Part shown: positions 17,195 to 26,092 of the stretch, piece after piece
How the letters are laid out: every line of letters begins with the position of its first letter
Numbering within the stretch: position 1 is the first letter of the stretch
Source: Wenyingzhuangia sp. 2_MG-2023
Lineage (GTDB): Bacteria; Bacteroidota; Bacteroidia; Flavobacteriales; Flavobacteriaceae
Length of the DNA stretch: 64,000 nt
Assembly: GCF_030548295.1 (NCBI RefSeq)
Contig: NZ_JAUOSB010000008.1
Coordinates: forward strand, 90,842-154,841
Direction: 5' to 3'
The notes under the pieces: generated by a model
The model's input: only the letters and a program-made list of their open reading frames with translations
Database searches by the model: none
What the model was told of the DNA's origin: nothing
Program-made: the position numbers and the translations under genes

Positions 17195-17978
17195 TTTCTT
17201 GTTTAGAGGTGTTTCCTTCTCTTACCGCTTTGTGATTTTCGTAACATTCCAAAACAGCTTCTATCAATTGTAAATCTGTAGCTTTGCTAATAAAATAAGC
17301 AGAATAATTGCATTCAGAAAGTGTTTCGGTAAGTTCTGTAGTGTCCATTTGCAAATAATCTAAGATTATTTCTCTATCAAATCTGTTGGTTAAAATTTCT
17401 CGGGTTGCATCTTTCTCTTTCAACTCTTTTAAATCTCTCAATTTTTTAGGCTTTTTTCCAAATAGATTGTACACAAAATCTACAGGATTTGTAAGCGCTT
17501 GTCCAACACTAAGACCGGAAACAGAATTGTTGTTTTTTCGAATTTCATAAGTTTGGGGAAGTCCGTTAATATGAATCCTATTGTATTTGTCTTTAGGTAC
17601 ATTTTTAATGTCTATTTCTAAAACTCCTATCAATTTGTGAATTCGCACTTCTTCTAGGTTTTCTATTTTAGGATGTAGTTCAATATTCAACTCTGTCCCT
17701 TTAGACAAATCACGAGTAATTTTTAATTTGATAGACTCAAATCCAATATGAGAGATCAATAAAGTATCACTTTCTTGAAGGTCAATTTCAAACAATCCAT
17801 TTTTGTTAGATATGGTTCCATCTACCTTAGTTATATTCAAAAGGGTGGTTCCTTCTATTGCGGTACTATCAATAGCGTTTGATATTTTTCCTTTCAAGGT
17901 GAATTTCATTAAGTCTTGAGAAAAACCAAACGAGATGGATAAGATGCAAATTATAAAAGTGATGTAAAATTTTTTCAT
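17184..17978 (-). CDS. Secreted protein with carboxypeptidase-like regulatory domain
   Basis: The 264-residue protein has a signal peptide ending near ISFGFSQ and then a CarboxypepD_reg-like beta-sandwich (about residues 28-110) with TLKGKISNAIDSTAIEGTTLL and DTLLISHIGFESI, the form found at the N-terminus of TonB receptors. Here it is not followed by a plug or barrel; the remaining 150 residues are a mixed polar domain I do not recognise. It probably resides in the periplasm or at the outer membrane. It is the last gene of a leftward cluster. Confidence 0.75.
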   Translation of the reverse strand: MKKFYITFIICILSISFGFSQDLMKFTLKGKISNAIDSTAIEGTTLLNITKVDGTISNKNGLFEIDLQESDTLLISHIGFESIKLKITRDLSKGTELNIELHPKIENLEEVRIHKLIGVLEIDIKNVPKDKYNRIHINGLPQTYEIRKNNNSVSGLSVGQALTNPVDFVYNLFGKKPKKLRDLKELKEKDATREILTNRFDREIILDYLQMDTTELTETLSECNYSAYFISKATDLQLIEAVLECYENHKAVREGNTSKQETKK

Positions 17979-17999
17979 TATAGGGTGTTTATGAAATTT

Positions 18000-18344
18000 T
18001 TATTCTGTTTCTGGTGAGTCAAAATACTGAAGGTCTTCTTTTTGACATTTCCCTACTGCAGGTGTAATGTTTACAAATTCTGAACCTTTTGTTCTGTTGT
18101 CACCTTTGTTAAAATACCAAAGTGTCAATCGTATTCTTTTTTTGTCTCTGCATCTAAATGCATACATCTCAGGATCTGTTTTCCATCCATCGTATCTCAA
18201 ATCCGATTCCACAACATTTTCTCTGATGGGTATTCTAAAATCTGTAAATATGGATTTCTTTGAAGGCTCTTCTAAAGTCTCTTCTTGAGAAAACAAAAAT
18301 GAGCTGTACATACAAATTAATGCACAAAAAATATGTTTATTCAT
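18000..18344 (-). CDS. Hypothetical secreted protein
   Basis: The 114-residue protein has a signal peptide (MNKHIFCALICMYSSFLFSQ) and no recognised domain. The mature part is polar, with three cysteines (in FRCRDK and VGKCQKED, the first being in the signal region). It lies 13 bases downstream of the EEP-family gene and 21 bases upstream of the carboxypeptidase-like gene, so it is probably part of the same transcript. Confidence 0.6.
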   Translation of the reverse strand: MNKHIFCALICMYSSFLFSQEETLEEPSKKSIFTDFRIPIRENVVESDLRYDGWKTDPEMYAFRCRDKKRIRLTLWYFNKGDNRTKGSEFVNITPAVGKCQKEDLQYFDSPETE

Positions 18345-18357
18345 ACTCTCAAATATA

Positions 18358-19368
18358 CTAATTATTCAAATTTATTCTAGCCATTATCGGATAATGATCA
18401 GAAAGTTTCACATTGTAGTTGGCAAAAGAACCAACTTCCATGTTGTTATCGGGCAAAATAAAATCAATTCTTAAAGGAAATATATAATTAAAGGTTTTCC
18501 CAAAACCTGAACCAGCTTCAACAAACGCATCTTTTCGGTTTTCCATCAAATAGTGGTAATTCCAAGAAAAAGCAGTGTTGTTAAAATCTCCTGCAATGAT
18601 GGTTTTGTAAGGACAATTGTCAATATGGTTTTTTAATAATTTTATTTGTTCAGATTGTTTTACAAATACATTTCTAAAATGTTTCAATAGTGCTGTATTG
18701 TCTTCGTCTCCGTAATATTTTTTTTCGGTTTTCAAGCCAAAAGACTCCATATGTACATTATAAATTCGGACTATTTGATCTCTAACTTGCAAGTCTACAT
18801 AAAGTACATTATTGGCGGTGTTCTTAAAATCTAAAGATCCAGTGTGTATGGGTTTGTATTTAGAATAAATAGCCAATTCATTTTGACCTGTTTTTTTTTG
18901 ACCTACTTTTGGGAGTTTTATTTTAGGGTTTTGTGTGTGGTCGTGTTCTTGAATACAAACGATGTCTGCCTGTTGTTTGTTGATGAAATCATAAATTTTT
19001 GGTTGAATACTTGGAGAAGGAATCCATTGTGCTCTATTAAAATAACGAACGTTGTATGACAATAGTTTTACATCAGTCTGTTTTAGTTCTTCTTTTTTAT
19101 GGAATGAAAAGAAAGAGTTGATCTGTTTGTAACCAATACCAATTACTAATAAGGAAAGTAAGAATTGTGGTTTTAGTTTGATGAGCCATAAAATTGCAAA
19201 AAAGAAATTCAACCCTAAAAATACAGGATACAGCAGACTTAAAAGATTAATAATAGGAAATCTTTCTGGATCTAAATTTGGTATTGCGTAGGTAAGAAGC
19301 AATAAAAGTGCAGTGATAGTGTTGAAAAAAAAAAGAATTTTTTCTACAATATTTAAACGTTTCATCAA
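18358..19368 (-). CDS. Membrane-anchored endonuclease/exonuclease/phosphatase family protein
   Basis: The 336-residue protein has about three N-terminal membrane helices (to about residue 85) and a C-terminal EEP domain with LSYNVRYFN, a QEHDH segment, AGDFNNTAFSW and LSDHYPIMA, which hold the metal and phosphate-binding residues of the DNase I-like fold. Family members cut nucleic acids or phosphodiesters; the substrate here is unknown. The membrane anchor with a periplasmic or cytoplasmic EEP domain is common in Flavobacteriaceae next to rhomboid genes. It starts two bases after the rhomboid stop. Confidence 0.88.
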   Translation of the reverse strand: MMKRLNIVEKILFFFNTITALLLLLTYAIPNLDPERFPIINLLSLLYPVFLGLNFFFAILWLIKLKPQFLLSLLVIGIGYKQINSFFSFHKKEELKQTDVKLLSYNVRYFNRAQWIPSPSIQPKIYDFINKQQADIVCIQEHDHTQNPKIKLPKVGQKKTGQNELAIYSKYKPIHTGSLDFKNTANNVLYVDLQVRDQIVRIYNVHMESFGLKTEKKYYGDEDNTALLKHFRNVFVKQSEQIKLLKNHIDNCPYKTIIAGDFNNTAFSWNYHYLMENRKDAFVEAGSGFGKTFNYIFPLRIDFILPDNNMEVGSFANYNVKLSDHYPIMARINLNN

Positions 19369-19370
19369 TG

Positions 19371-20213
19371 TTATTTTTTTCCTTGTTGAAATAGAAAATC
19401 TTTTTCGTCTTTAGATAAAGATTCGTATCCAGACTTACTGATCTTATCTAATATTACATTTATTTTTTGTTGAGTGTCATGCGTTGTGTCAGCTTTCTTG
19501 TTGGTTTTAGACTTGTAAGCTGTTTTTAAAGGACTTTTCTTTTGAAATAATTTTTTAAATGGATTGCTGATTTTAAAACTGGTTCCATAATAAATAGCAA
19601 GAAAACCATAAAGAGCTCCACCCAAATGTGCCAAATGCCCACCAGTATTATTGTCAGAAAGACTGATCAAATCAATTCCAATAAAGATAAGTGTAACAAT
19701 CCAAAGTTTTACAAAACCAATAAATCGAAACTTCAATTCATAATTAGGCATATACGTTGTCAATCCTACCAAAATAGCCATAATTCCAGAAGAAGCTCCT
19801 ACCAAGGTTGCACGTGTGTTTTGCAGAGCAGGAAAATAATTGTAAGAAACTAAAAATAAGACCCCTCCAAAAATAGTTCCCATCAAATAGAAATTTAATA
19901 GTTTTTTTGGTGTAAAGTAATCCAAAAACAAATTTCCTATAAAAAACAAGTAAATCAGATTGAACAGCAAGTGAAAAAAATCTCCATGTAAAAATCCATA
20001 TGTTACCACTGTCCATGGTCTTTCTATAAAGTAAGACAAATTAGCGGGCAAAGAAAACCAATCTAAAAAGAAGTTGTTCTGGTTGTAAAAAAAACTACCC
20101 ACACCTCCAATAAAATAGGTGAGTATAAAAACTATAATATTCACAAAAATAAGCTTCTCAACAAGGCTTCCTGTCTGATACTTTTGTTTGAGTTGTGAAA
20201 AAATTTGGTTCAT
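19371..20213 (-). CDS. Rhomboid family intramembrane serine protease with DUF6576-like tail
   Basis: The 280-residue protein has six or more membrane helices, an HGDFFHLLFN segment, the catalytic-type serine in LVGASSGIMAI and the catalytic-type histidine in HLAHLGGALYG. A basic linker of about 40 residues leads to a small C-terminal segment, VILDKISKSGYESLSKDEKDF, typical of the DUF6576 tail in Bacteroidota rhomboids. It cleaves transmembrane substrates in the bilayer. The longer frame from 20255 overlaps the upstream gene, so MNQIFSQL at 20213 is preferred. It follows a second rhomboid gene directly. Confidence 0.9.
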   Translation of the reverse strand: MNQIFSQLKQKYQTGSLVEKLIFVNIIVFILTYFIGGVGSFFYNQNNFFLDWFSLPANLSYFIERPWTVVTYGFLHGDFFHLLFNLIYLFFIGNLFLDYFTPKKLLNFYLMGTIFGGVLFLVSYNYFPALQNTRATLVGASSGIMAILVGLTTYMPNYELKFRFIGFVKLWIVTLIFIGIDLISLSDNNTGGHLAHLGGALYGFLAIYYGTSFKISNPFKKLFQKKSPLKTAYKSKTNKKADTTHDTQQKINVILDKISKSGYESLSKDEKDFLFQQGKK

Positions 20214-20214
20214 G

Positions 20215-20931
20215 TTAATAAATTCTATGTTGATTCTTTTTCCAAACAATGGCAATAATCAGACCAATAAGAGCACCACCAACATGTGCAAAATAGGCAG
20301 TGTTTACAGGGCTTAAAATAGGTTGACCTGTCAGTCCAGAAATTAAATCTGCAATAATAATGATAGGAATAAAATACTTTACCGTTACAGGAATAAAGAA
20401 ATACAGATAAATTTTAGCATTTGGAAAATACCATGCATAAGCAGCTAACAATCCAAAAATAGCTCCAGAAGCTCCTAACAGTCTTGTTCCGTATATAGAG
20501 TTTGCAGTTTGTAATGCGGTGTCTTTATAAATTTTGGTTTCGTTAAACAAACTGTAGATTTCTTCTTTACTAGCTCCCATATTCATCAAAGAACTTAAAG
20601 TGTTGTTAAATTCAAGTTTTCTTTCTAGTAAAAAAATCAAACTAGCTCCAATTCCTGCGGAGAAATAGAAGAATAAAAACTTTTTTTCTCCCCAAAGTTG
20701 AATCATAGGAGTACCAAAAAAATACAATCCCAACATGTTAAAAAACAAATGGCCAATACCCGCATGCATAAAAATACCAGTTACAAATTGCCAGTATCTA
20801 AACTTAGGATGGTCAAAATAATGTAGGGTAAAAAGTTCAAACAAATCAAATTTTTGAATCAATGCGGTTGCTGCAAAAAACAGAACATTGACAATAATGA
20901 GGTGTTTTATGGTTTCTTGAATTTTAATCAT
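20215..20931 (-). CDS. Rhomboid family intramembrane serine protease
   Basis: The 238-residue membrane protein has the HAGIGHLFFNM segment, the active-site serine in LLGASGAIFGL and the histidine in AHVGGALIGL, so the Ser-His dyad is intact. An insert of about 40 polar residues lies between the second or third helices and the GASG motif. It is followed by a second rhomboid with one base between the stop and the next start codon, and it is preceded by mutL by four bases. Two adjacent rhomboids next to mutL are a recurrent flavobacterial arrangement. Confidence 0.92.
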   Translation of the reverse strand: MIKIQETIKHLIIVNVLFFAATALIQKFDLFELFTLHYFDHPKFRYWQFVTGIFMHAGIGHLFFNMLGLYFFGTPMIQLWGEKKFLFFYFSAGIGASLIFLLERKLEFNNTLSSLMNMGASKEEIYSLFNETKIYKDTALQTANSIYGTRLLGASGAIFGLLAAYAWYFPNAKIYLYFFIPVTVKYFIPIIIIADLISGLTGQPILSPVNTAYFAHVGGALIGLIIAIVWKKNQHRIY

Positions 20932-20935
20932 GTTG

Positions 20936-22825
20936 TTAATCTAAGTTAAAAATTGCATCCAATTTTTTGGTGTCAATTTTAGTGTATATTTTTTTTCTAA
21001 AAGGGGAGATGTTTGCTTCTTTACAGGCAAACAAATCCTGAATTAGATTTTCTTGTTCGGTGTCAGATAATTTGGTTCCAGTTCTAATTGCCAGAGTTTT
21101 TGATAAAGATTTTGCAATCATATCCAACTGGCTAAAACTGTTTTCTTGTATGTCTTGTTGAAAATCTTCTATCAGTTGTTCAAAAACCATGCTAATCTGA
21201 CTTTCTGTAATAGTTGTTGGTATTCCAGAAACCACAACAGCATCTTTGGTGATACTTTCAAATAAAAAACCAGTACTTTCTAATTCTTCTTTGATGTTTT
21301 TTAGAATGTGAATTTCTTGAGCACTGTAATTAATATTTATAGGAAACAACAATTGTTGACTAGAAGCTTCTTTAACGGTGATATTGGCTAAAAAATTTTC
21401 ATACAAAACTCTTTGGTGTGCCAAATGTTGGTGAACCAAATAAGTACCTGTGTTTAAATTGGATAAAATGTATTTGTTCTGAATTTGAAAAGTGTCTCTA
21501 ACAAGATTGCTTTCTTTTGTTTCAAACAATTGTGGAGCCAGTTTTTGAGTATCAATTTCTGTATTGGCTATGGATTCTATTCCGTGATACAAAGCTTCCC
21601 AATTCCCTTCTTTCTTTTTAGAAGAAGCATGATTTTCTCTAAAATTGGTTTTAGTATTGTTTGATGAAGCCAATGGTTTGTTTTTAGTTTCTTCAAAAGG
21701 ATTGAAATAATTCTCTGTTTTGAAAGGATTAAAATCAGGATCAACTTCTATTTTGGGTGCTTTTATAGGAGCATCTTTGTATTCGTAAGGTGTTTCTAGA
21801 TTTTTGTCCTTGGTAAAATCTAAAGAGGGCATCATGTTAAATTGTCCCAAACTATGTTTTACAGCCGCTCTAATAATTTCGTACAATACTTTTTCATTGT
21901 CAAATTTTACTTCTGTTTTGGTAGGGTGAATGTTGATGTCTATAGTATGTGTAGGGACTTTTAAATATAAAAAATAACCTGGATGATTTCCTCTTTCTAA
22001 CAATCCGTCAAAAGCAGCGTTGATGGCATGGTGTAAATAAGGACTTTTGATAAAACGATCGTTGACAAAAAAGAATTGTTCTCCTCTTTTTTTCTTAGAA
22101 AATTCAGGTTTCATAATAAAACCATGCACACTAATAAGGTCTGTTTCCTCATCAATAGGAATCAAACGTTCGTTGGTTTTATGACCAAAAATATTGACGA
22201 TACGTTGTTTTAAATTTCCTGAAGGAAGGTTGAAAATTTCTGAATTGTTATGATTCAAAACAAAAGCAACGTCAAAATGAACCAAGGCTACTCTTTGAAA
22301 TTCATCAATAATATGACGTGTTTCTACTGCATCAGACTTTAAAAAGTTTCTACGAGCAGGAATGTTGAAAAATAAGTTTTTTACCGCTGTATTGGTTCCT
22401 GCTGGAATGGTAACCAGTTCTTGGTTGGTAATTTTACTAGCCTCAATATTGATACAAGTTCCCAACTCCTTATCCGCTAATTTGGTTTTCATTTCTATTT
22501 GAGCAATGGCAGCTATAGAAGCCATCGCTTCACCTCTAAAACCTTTGGTGGTTAGGTTGAACAAATCTTCGGCTTCTCTAATTTTAGAAGTTGCATGTCT
22601 TTCAAAACAAAGACGAGCGTCTGTTTCAGACATACCACTACCGTCATCAATAACTTGAATAATGGTTTTACCAGCATCTTTCAAAATTAGATGAATATTT
22701 TTTGCACCAGCATCTATAGCATTCTCTAAAAGTTCTTTAACTACGGATGCAGGTCTTTGAACCACCTCACCAGCTGCTATTTGATTGGCTACATGGTCAG
22801 GCAATAATTGTATAATGTCAGGCAT
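20936..22825 (-). CDS. mutL: DNA mismatch repair protein MutL
   Basis: The 629-residue protein has the GHKL ATPase N-domain: NQIAAGEVVQRP, ELLENAIDAGA, IDDGSGM and TKGFRGEAMASI. A variable linker (about residues 340-430) leads to the dimerisation domain. In that domain the metal-binding DQHA-type endonuclease motif is replaced by HQHLAHQR at residues 465-472, and the C-terminus ends in ISPFRKKIYT rather than a CPHGRP motif. The endonuclease therefore appears absent or degenerate, as in other Bacteroidota MutL that I recall. It links MutS recognition to downstream repair. Confidence 0.95.
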   Translation of the reverse strand: MPDIIQLLPDHVANQIAAGEVVQRPASVVKELLENAIDAGAKNIHLILKDAGKTIIQVIDDGSGMSETDARLCFERHATSKIREAEDLFNLTTKGFRGEAMASIAAIAQIEMKTKLADKELGTCINIEASKITNQELVTIPAGTNTAVKNLFFNIPARRNFLKSDAVETRHIIDEFQRVALVHFDVAFVLNHNNSEIFNLPSGNLKQRIVNIFGHKTNERLIPIDEETDLISVHGFIMKPEFSKKKRGEQFFFVNDRFIKSPYLHHAINAAFDGLLERGNHPGYFLYLKVPTHTIDINIHPTKTEVKFDNEKVLYEIIRAAVKHSLGQFNMMPSLDFTKDKNLETPYEYKDAPIKAPKIEVDPDFNPFKTENYFNPFEETKNKPLASSNNTKTNFRENHASSKKKEGNWEALYHGIESIANTEIDTQKLAPQLFETKESNLVRDTFQIQNKYILSNLNTGTYLVHQHLAHQRVLYENFLANITVKEASSQQLLFPININYSAQEIHILKNIKEELESTGFLFESITKDAVVVSGIPTTITESQISMVFEQLIEDFQQDIQENSFSQLDMIAKSLSKTLAIRTGTKLSDTEQENLIQDLFACKEANISPFRKKIYTKIDTKKLDAIFNLD

Positions 22826-22838
22826 TAAAAATTTGGGG

Positions 22839-23123
22839 TTATTTTAGTAAATAGAGCGCAATACCTGCGAGTATTGTAATGATCAAAGCAAGTCTAAAGT
22901 TAGATTTTTGATCTGCTTTTACGTTAGATCGGGTTCTAGACCATTCACCTTTTAAATTGTTTTTGGACAATGTAACTTGATACTCATCGTCGTTATTGTC
23001 TTTGGATCTTTCGTTTTTATAACGTTGTTCCAAAGCTTCCAAACGCTCTTTACGCTCGTCGTAATAACGAGGTTTGTAATCAAAAACGTAATGACCTGTT
23101 GGCTTAAAGGGAGTTTTGAACAT
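22839..23123 (-). CDS. Small conserved flavobacterial membrane protein
   Basis: The 94-residue protein starts MFKTPFKPTGHYVFDYKPRYYDERKER, has a highly charged middle part, and ends in one membrane helix (LALIITILAGIALYLL), giving a tail-anchored topology. Similar proteins lie between ribH and mutL in related genomes and are sometimes misnamed after riboflavin synthase because of that position. I know no function. It is 13 bases upstream of mutL and is separated from ribH by a terminator. Confidence 0.8.
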   Translation of the reverse strand: MFKTPFKPTGHYVFDYKPRYYDERKERLEALEQRYKNERSKDNNDDEYQVTLSKNNLKGEWSRTRSNVKADQKSNFRLALIITILAGIALYLLK

Positions 23124-23133
23124 AGTGTAAAAT

Positions 23134-23180
23134 AAAAAACATTATTGTCAAATTTACGAAAAATTCGACAATAATGTTTT
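23134..23180 (-). terminator. Intrinsic terminator after ribH
   Basis: A 14-base-pair perfect inverted repeat (23136-23149 with 23167-23180) has a 17-base loop that can pair further internally. On the minus strand it is followed by a T run. Confidence 0.8.
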
Positions 23181-23196
23181 GATATTTAAAAGGGAA

Positions 23197-23676
23197 TTAT
23201 CGTTTGTTTAGCTCTGCCATTTTAATTGCTGCCACTGCACATTCAATACCTTTGTTTCCTAGTTTTCCTCCAGATCTGTCAATAGATTGTTGTTTGTTAT
23301 TGTCTGTCAATACACAAAAAATAACGGGAGTATCATATTTAATATTCAAGTCTTTGATTCCTTGAGTAACTCCATCACAAACAAAGTCAAAATGTTTGGT
23401 TTCACCTTGAATCACGTTTCCAATAGCAATGATAGCATCTACATTTCTGCTTTCTAACATTTTTTTGCAACCGTAAATCAATTCAAAGCTACCAGGAACT
23501 TTCCAGGTAATAATATCTTCTTCTGCCACACCATTGTCTAACAAAGTGTCTATAGCTCCTAAAGTTAAGTTTTCTGTTATTTCAGGATTCCATTCAGAAG
23601 TAACAATTCCAAATCTAAACCCTTTTACATTTGGTAAACTTTCTTTATCGTATGCAGATAAATCTGTTGTAGCCAT
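23197..23676 (-). CDS. ribH: 6,7-dimethyl-8-ribityllumazine synthase
   Basis: The 159-residue protein has the lumazine synthase blocks SEWNPEIT, VPGSFELIYG, GNVIQGETKHFDFVC with catalytic-type His95, and TPVIFCVLT. It condenses 3,4-dihydroxy-2-butanone 4-phosphate with the ribityl-pyrimidine in riboflavin biosynthesis. Its ATG overlaps the stop codon of the upstream TPR gene by one base (TAATG), so translation is coupled. The other rib genes are not in this window. Confidence 0.95.
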   Translation of the reverse strand: MATTDLSAYDKESLPNVKGFRFGIVTSEWNPEITENLTLGAIDTLLDNGVAEEDIITWKVPGSFELIYGCKKMLESRNVDAIIAIGNVIQGETKHFDFVCDGVTQGIKDLNIKYDTPVIFCVLTDNNKQQSIDRSGGKLGNKGIECAVAAIKMAELNKR

Positions 23677-24455
23677 TAGTTAGCGTATTTAGCTTGGTTT
23701 AAATATTTTTCTATGTCTTTAGCTTCAGTAGAAGTAGGGTATTCTTTTTGAATTTTCTCAAAGTTCTTTTCAGCTTTGCTATAGTCTTTCAAACTCAAAG
23801 CTAATTTTCCTGCTTTCATCAAATAAACAGGAGCAACTGCTTTGTTTTCTGTGTTTTGAGCAGCATCAGAGTAATAGTTCAACGCTTCGTTGCTATCACC
23901 ATTTGCTAAATAAGCATCTCCAAGACTTCCTGTAATTACCGTATTTAATACTGGGTCTTTAGTACTTACTTCTTTTAAAAAATCAATTGCTTTGGTGTAA
24001 TCTTTCAATTGCATGTAAGAAATTCCAGCATAGTATTTAGCCAAATTTCCAGCATCTGTACCTCCGTAGTTACTTGCAATATCTAACAATCCGTACTTAC
24101 CTTCGGCACCTTCTAATGCAACGTTAAACAAAGAAGTATCTTCACTGTCAGATGCTTTTTTAAATTCTTGTTTTGCAAAAACCAAAGCATTTGCTGCTTC
24201 TTTTTCTTTTGGAGCTTGTACAAATTGTGTGTAACCCATGTATCCAAAAATAAGGACAACAATAGCAATCAACCCAATAAATAACGGTTTGCTGTTGGTT
24301 TCAATCCATTTTTCTGATTTATTTGCAGTTTCGTCTAATGTGTTAAATACTTCTGCAGTAGTACTGTGCTCTGAGTTTCCTTCGTTGTCTACGATTACTT
24401 CTGCATCTTCAACTTCAACCGTCTTCTTGTAACCTCTTTTTTGATATGTAGCCAT
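23676..24455 (-). CDS. Membrane-anchored tetratricopeptide repeat protein
   Basis: The 259-residue protein has a cytoplasmic N-terminus, one membrane helix (LFIGLIAIVVLIFGYMGYTQF) and TPR-like helical pairs across the rest, with an AYLANGDSNEALNYY repeat and a KAEKNFEKIQKEYP repeat. It resembles the YfgM type of ancillary envelope protein in layout. The start MATYQKRGYKK at 24455 is preferred over the frame from 24503, which would overlap the promoter. It is cotranscribed with ribH. Confidence 0.88.
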   Translation of the reverse strand: MATYQKRGYKKTVEVEDAEVIVDNEGNSEHSTTAEVFNTLDETANKSEKWIETNSKPLFIGLIAIVVLIFGYMGYTQFVQAPKEKEAANALVFAKQEFKKASDSEDTSLFNVALEGAEGKYGLLDIASNYGGTDAGNLAKYYAGISYMQLKDYTKAIDFLKEVSTKDPVLNTVITGSLGDAYLANGDSNEALNYYSDAAQNTENKAVAPVYLMKAGKLALSLKDYSKAEKNFEKIQKEYPTSTEAKDIEKYLNQAKYAN

Positions 24456-24500
24456 GAAATATATGGTGTTTTTAATAATTAGTTTTAAATCTGAGTTGGA

Positions 24501-24531
24501 CAAAAATAGTTTTTTTAATCGAATATCAAAA
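24501..24531 (-). promoter_or_regulatory. Bacteroidota-type promoter of the TPR-ribH operon
   Basis: Read on the minus strand, TTTTG (24531-24527) is followed after 18 bases by TATTTTTG (24508-24501). The -7 octamer and the spacer are identical to those of the ferredoxin promoter at 546-575. Confidence 0.65.
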
Positions 24532-24592
24532 CAGAGGAATCATCAAAAAAAATGATAAATTGCGAATCCTTTTTTAATGGATTCAAATTAGC

Positions 24593-25675
24593 ATGCATCT
24601 TCAGAAATTATCCTTAGTAAATTATAAAAATATATCCTCAGAATTGTTTGATTTCGATGTGAAAATCAACTGTTTTATTGGGAATAATGGTGTGGGGAAA
24701 ACCAATGTGTTAGATGCTATTTATTACCTTTCGTATACTAAAAGTTATTTCAATGCTGTTGCCACGCAAAATATAAAACACGGTGAAGAGTTTTTTATGG
24801 TAGAAGGTGATTATCTGATGGAAGATGAACGCGTGGAAAAAATAGTGTGTAGTCTTAAAAAAGGAACCAAGAAAATTGTCAAGAGAAACGGAAAGGCTTA
24901 TGAAAAGTTTTCCGATCACATAGGAAGTTTTCCTTTGGTGATGATTTCTCCTTCAGACAGAGATTTGATTTTGGAAGGAAGCGAAACCCGTCGAAAGTTT
25001 ATGGATGGAGTAATTTCGCAACAAGATCGTAATTATTTACAAAAGTTGCTGAATTACGGTAAAGTGTTAACGCAACGAAATGCATTGTTAAAATATTTTG
25101 CTGCCAACAGAACTTTTGATGCGTTGAATTTAAGTGTGTACAACGAGCAGTTAGACGATTTGAGTCAATATATTTACGAAAAACGTGTTTGGTTTTTAAA
25201 AGAATTTGCTCCTATTTTTAATCAATGTTATCAAGAAATTAGCAATTCTAAAGAAGAGGTTCAATTGTTGTACAAAACACAATTAGATGAAAAACCTTTG
25301 TTGGCATTGTTTGAGGAGCATTTGGCTAAAGATAGAGTGCTGCAATACACATCGGTAGGAATTCACAAAGATGATTTGCAATTTGAACTGAATCAATATC
25401 CCATCAAAAAGTTTGGTTCGCAAGGGCAACAGAAATCGTATTTGATAGCCTTAAAATTAGCTCAGTTTGAATTCATGAAACAATTGACAGGCAAAAAACC
25501 CATTTTATTGTTTGATGATATTTTTGACAAATTAGATGAAAATAGAGTAACACAAGTAATTAATTTGGTGAACAAAGATCATTTTGGACAGATTTTTATC
25601 AGTGATACACACGGAGAAAGAACAGAAAATGTGGTGAAGAAAACCCAACAAACCTATAAAATATTTCACTTGTAA
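24593..25675 (+). CDS. recF: DNA replication and repair protein RecF
   Basis: The 360-residue SMC-like ATPase has Walker A GNNGVGKT at residues 30-37, the signature [20 protein letters not shown], and Walker B with [16 protein letters not shown]. It loads RecA at gaps together with RecO and RecR. Length and motif order are normal. Its stop overlaps the ATG of the following DUF721 gene by one base (TAATG). It is divergent from the TPR-ribH operon. Confidence 0.96.
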   Translation: MHLQKLSLVNYKNISSELFDFDVKINCFIGNNGVGKTNVLDAIYYLSYTKSYFNAVATQNIKHGEEFFMVEGDYLMEDERVEKIVCSLKKGTKKIVKRNGKAYEKFSDHIGSFPLVMISPSDRDLILEGSETRRKFMDGVISQQDRNYLQKLLNYGKVLTQRNALLKYFAANRTFDALNLSVYNEQLDDLSQYIYEKRVWFLKEFAPIFNQCYQEISNSKEEVQLLYKTQLDEKPLLALFEEHLAKDRVLQYTSVGIHKDDLQFELNQYPIKKFGSQGQQKSYLIALKLAQFEFMKQLTGKKPILLFDDIFDKLDENRVTQVINLVNKDHFGQIFISDTHGERTENVVKKTQQTYKIFHL

Positions 25676-25995
25676 TGGCTAAAAAATCGGTAGATCAAAG
25701 AAAAGTTAGAAGAAATGAGGCCAATCCAATGAGTGCTTTAATGAAACATTTTATCAAAGCTAACAACTTGGAAAAAGGATTTCAAAAAATTTCTATAGAA
25801 GAAGAATGGGCAAATCTAATGGGGCCTGGAGTTAAATCCTACACAGAAAGAATTAGCTTAAAAGGAGGTGTTTTGATGGTTAAAATATCTTCGGCAGCTT
25901 TGCGTAGCGAATTGGAATATGGTAAAGAAAAAATTCAAAACATGATGAATGAGGCTTTGGGTGAAGATCTCATTAAAAAAGTGATTTTGTCTTAA
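25675..25995 (+). CDS. DUF721 / DciA-like protein
   Basis: The 106-residue protein has the DUF721 core with the EEEWANLMGPGVKSYTERI and LMVKISSAALRSELEYGKEKI segments. In bacteria without DnaC or DnaI, DUF721 proteins (DciA) help to load the replicative helicase. In Bacteroidota this short form is routinely next to recF, as here, and shares a one-base overlap with it. The assignment to the family is firm. The role in helicase loading is by analogy. Confidence 0.87.
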   Translation: MAKKSVDQRKVRRNEANPMSALMKHFIKANNLEKGFQKISIEEEWANLMGPGVKSYTERISLKGGVLMVKISSAALRSELEYGKEKIQNMMNEALGEDLIKKVILS

Positions 25996-26000
25996 AACAT

Positions 26001-26030
26001 CAATTCAGCTTAAAAAAACGACAGTTCGGT
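26001..26030 (+). promoter_or_regulatory. Candidate LytTR-type regulatory motif, copy A
   Basis: CAATTCAG (26001-26008), 11 bases, GACAGTT (26020-26026), one base, GGT (26028-26030). The same motif with the same spacing stands at 28255-28284; 24 of 30 positions agree. ACAGTTcGG fits the ACAGTTNNG half-site known for LytTR regulators such as AgrA. It lies 62 bases before the TonB receptor start. Confidence 0.5.
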
Positions 26031-26092
26031 CACCTACAATTTTGCAAACCTCTTATTTGCGGCACTTTTGATGAAAATTAAATCAAAGTGTT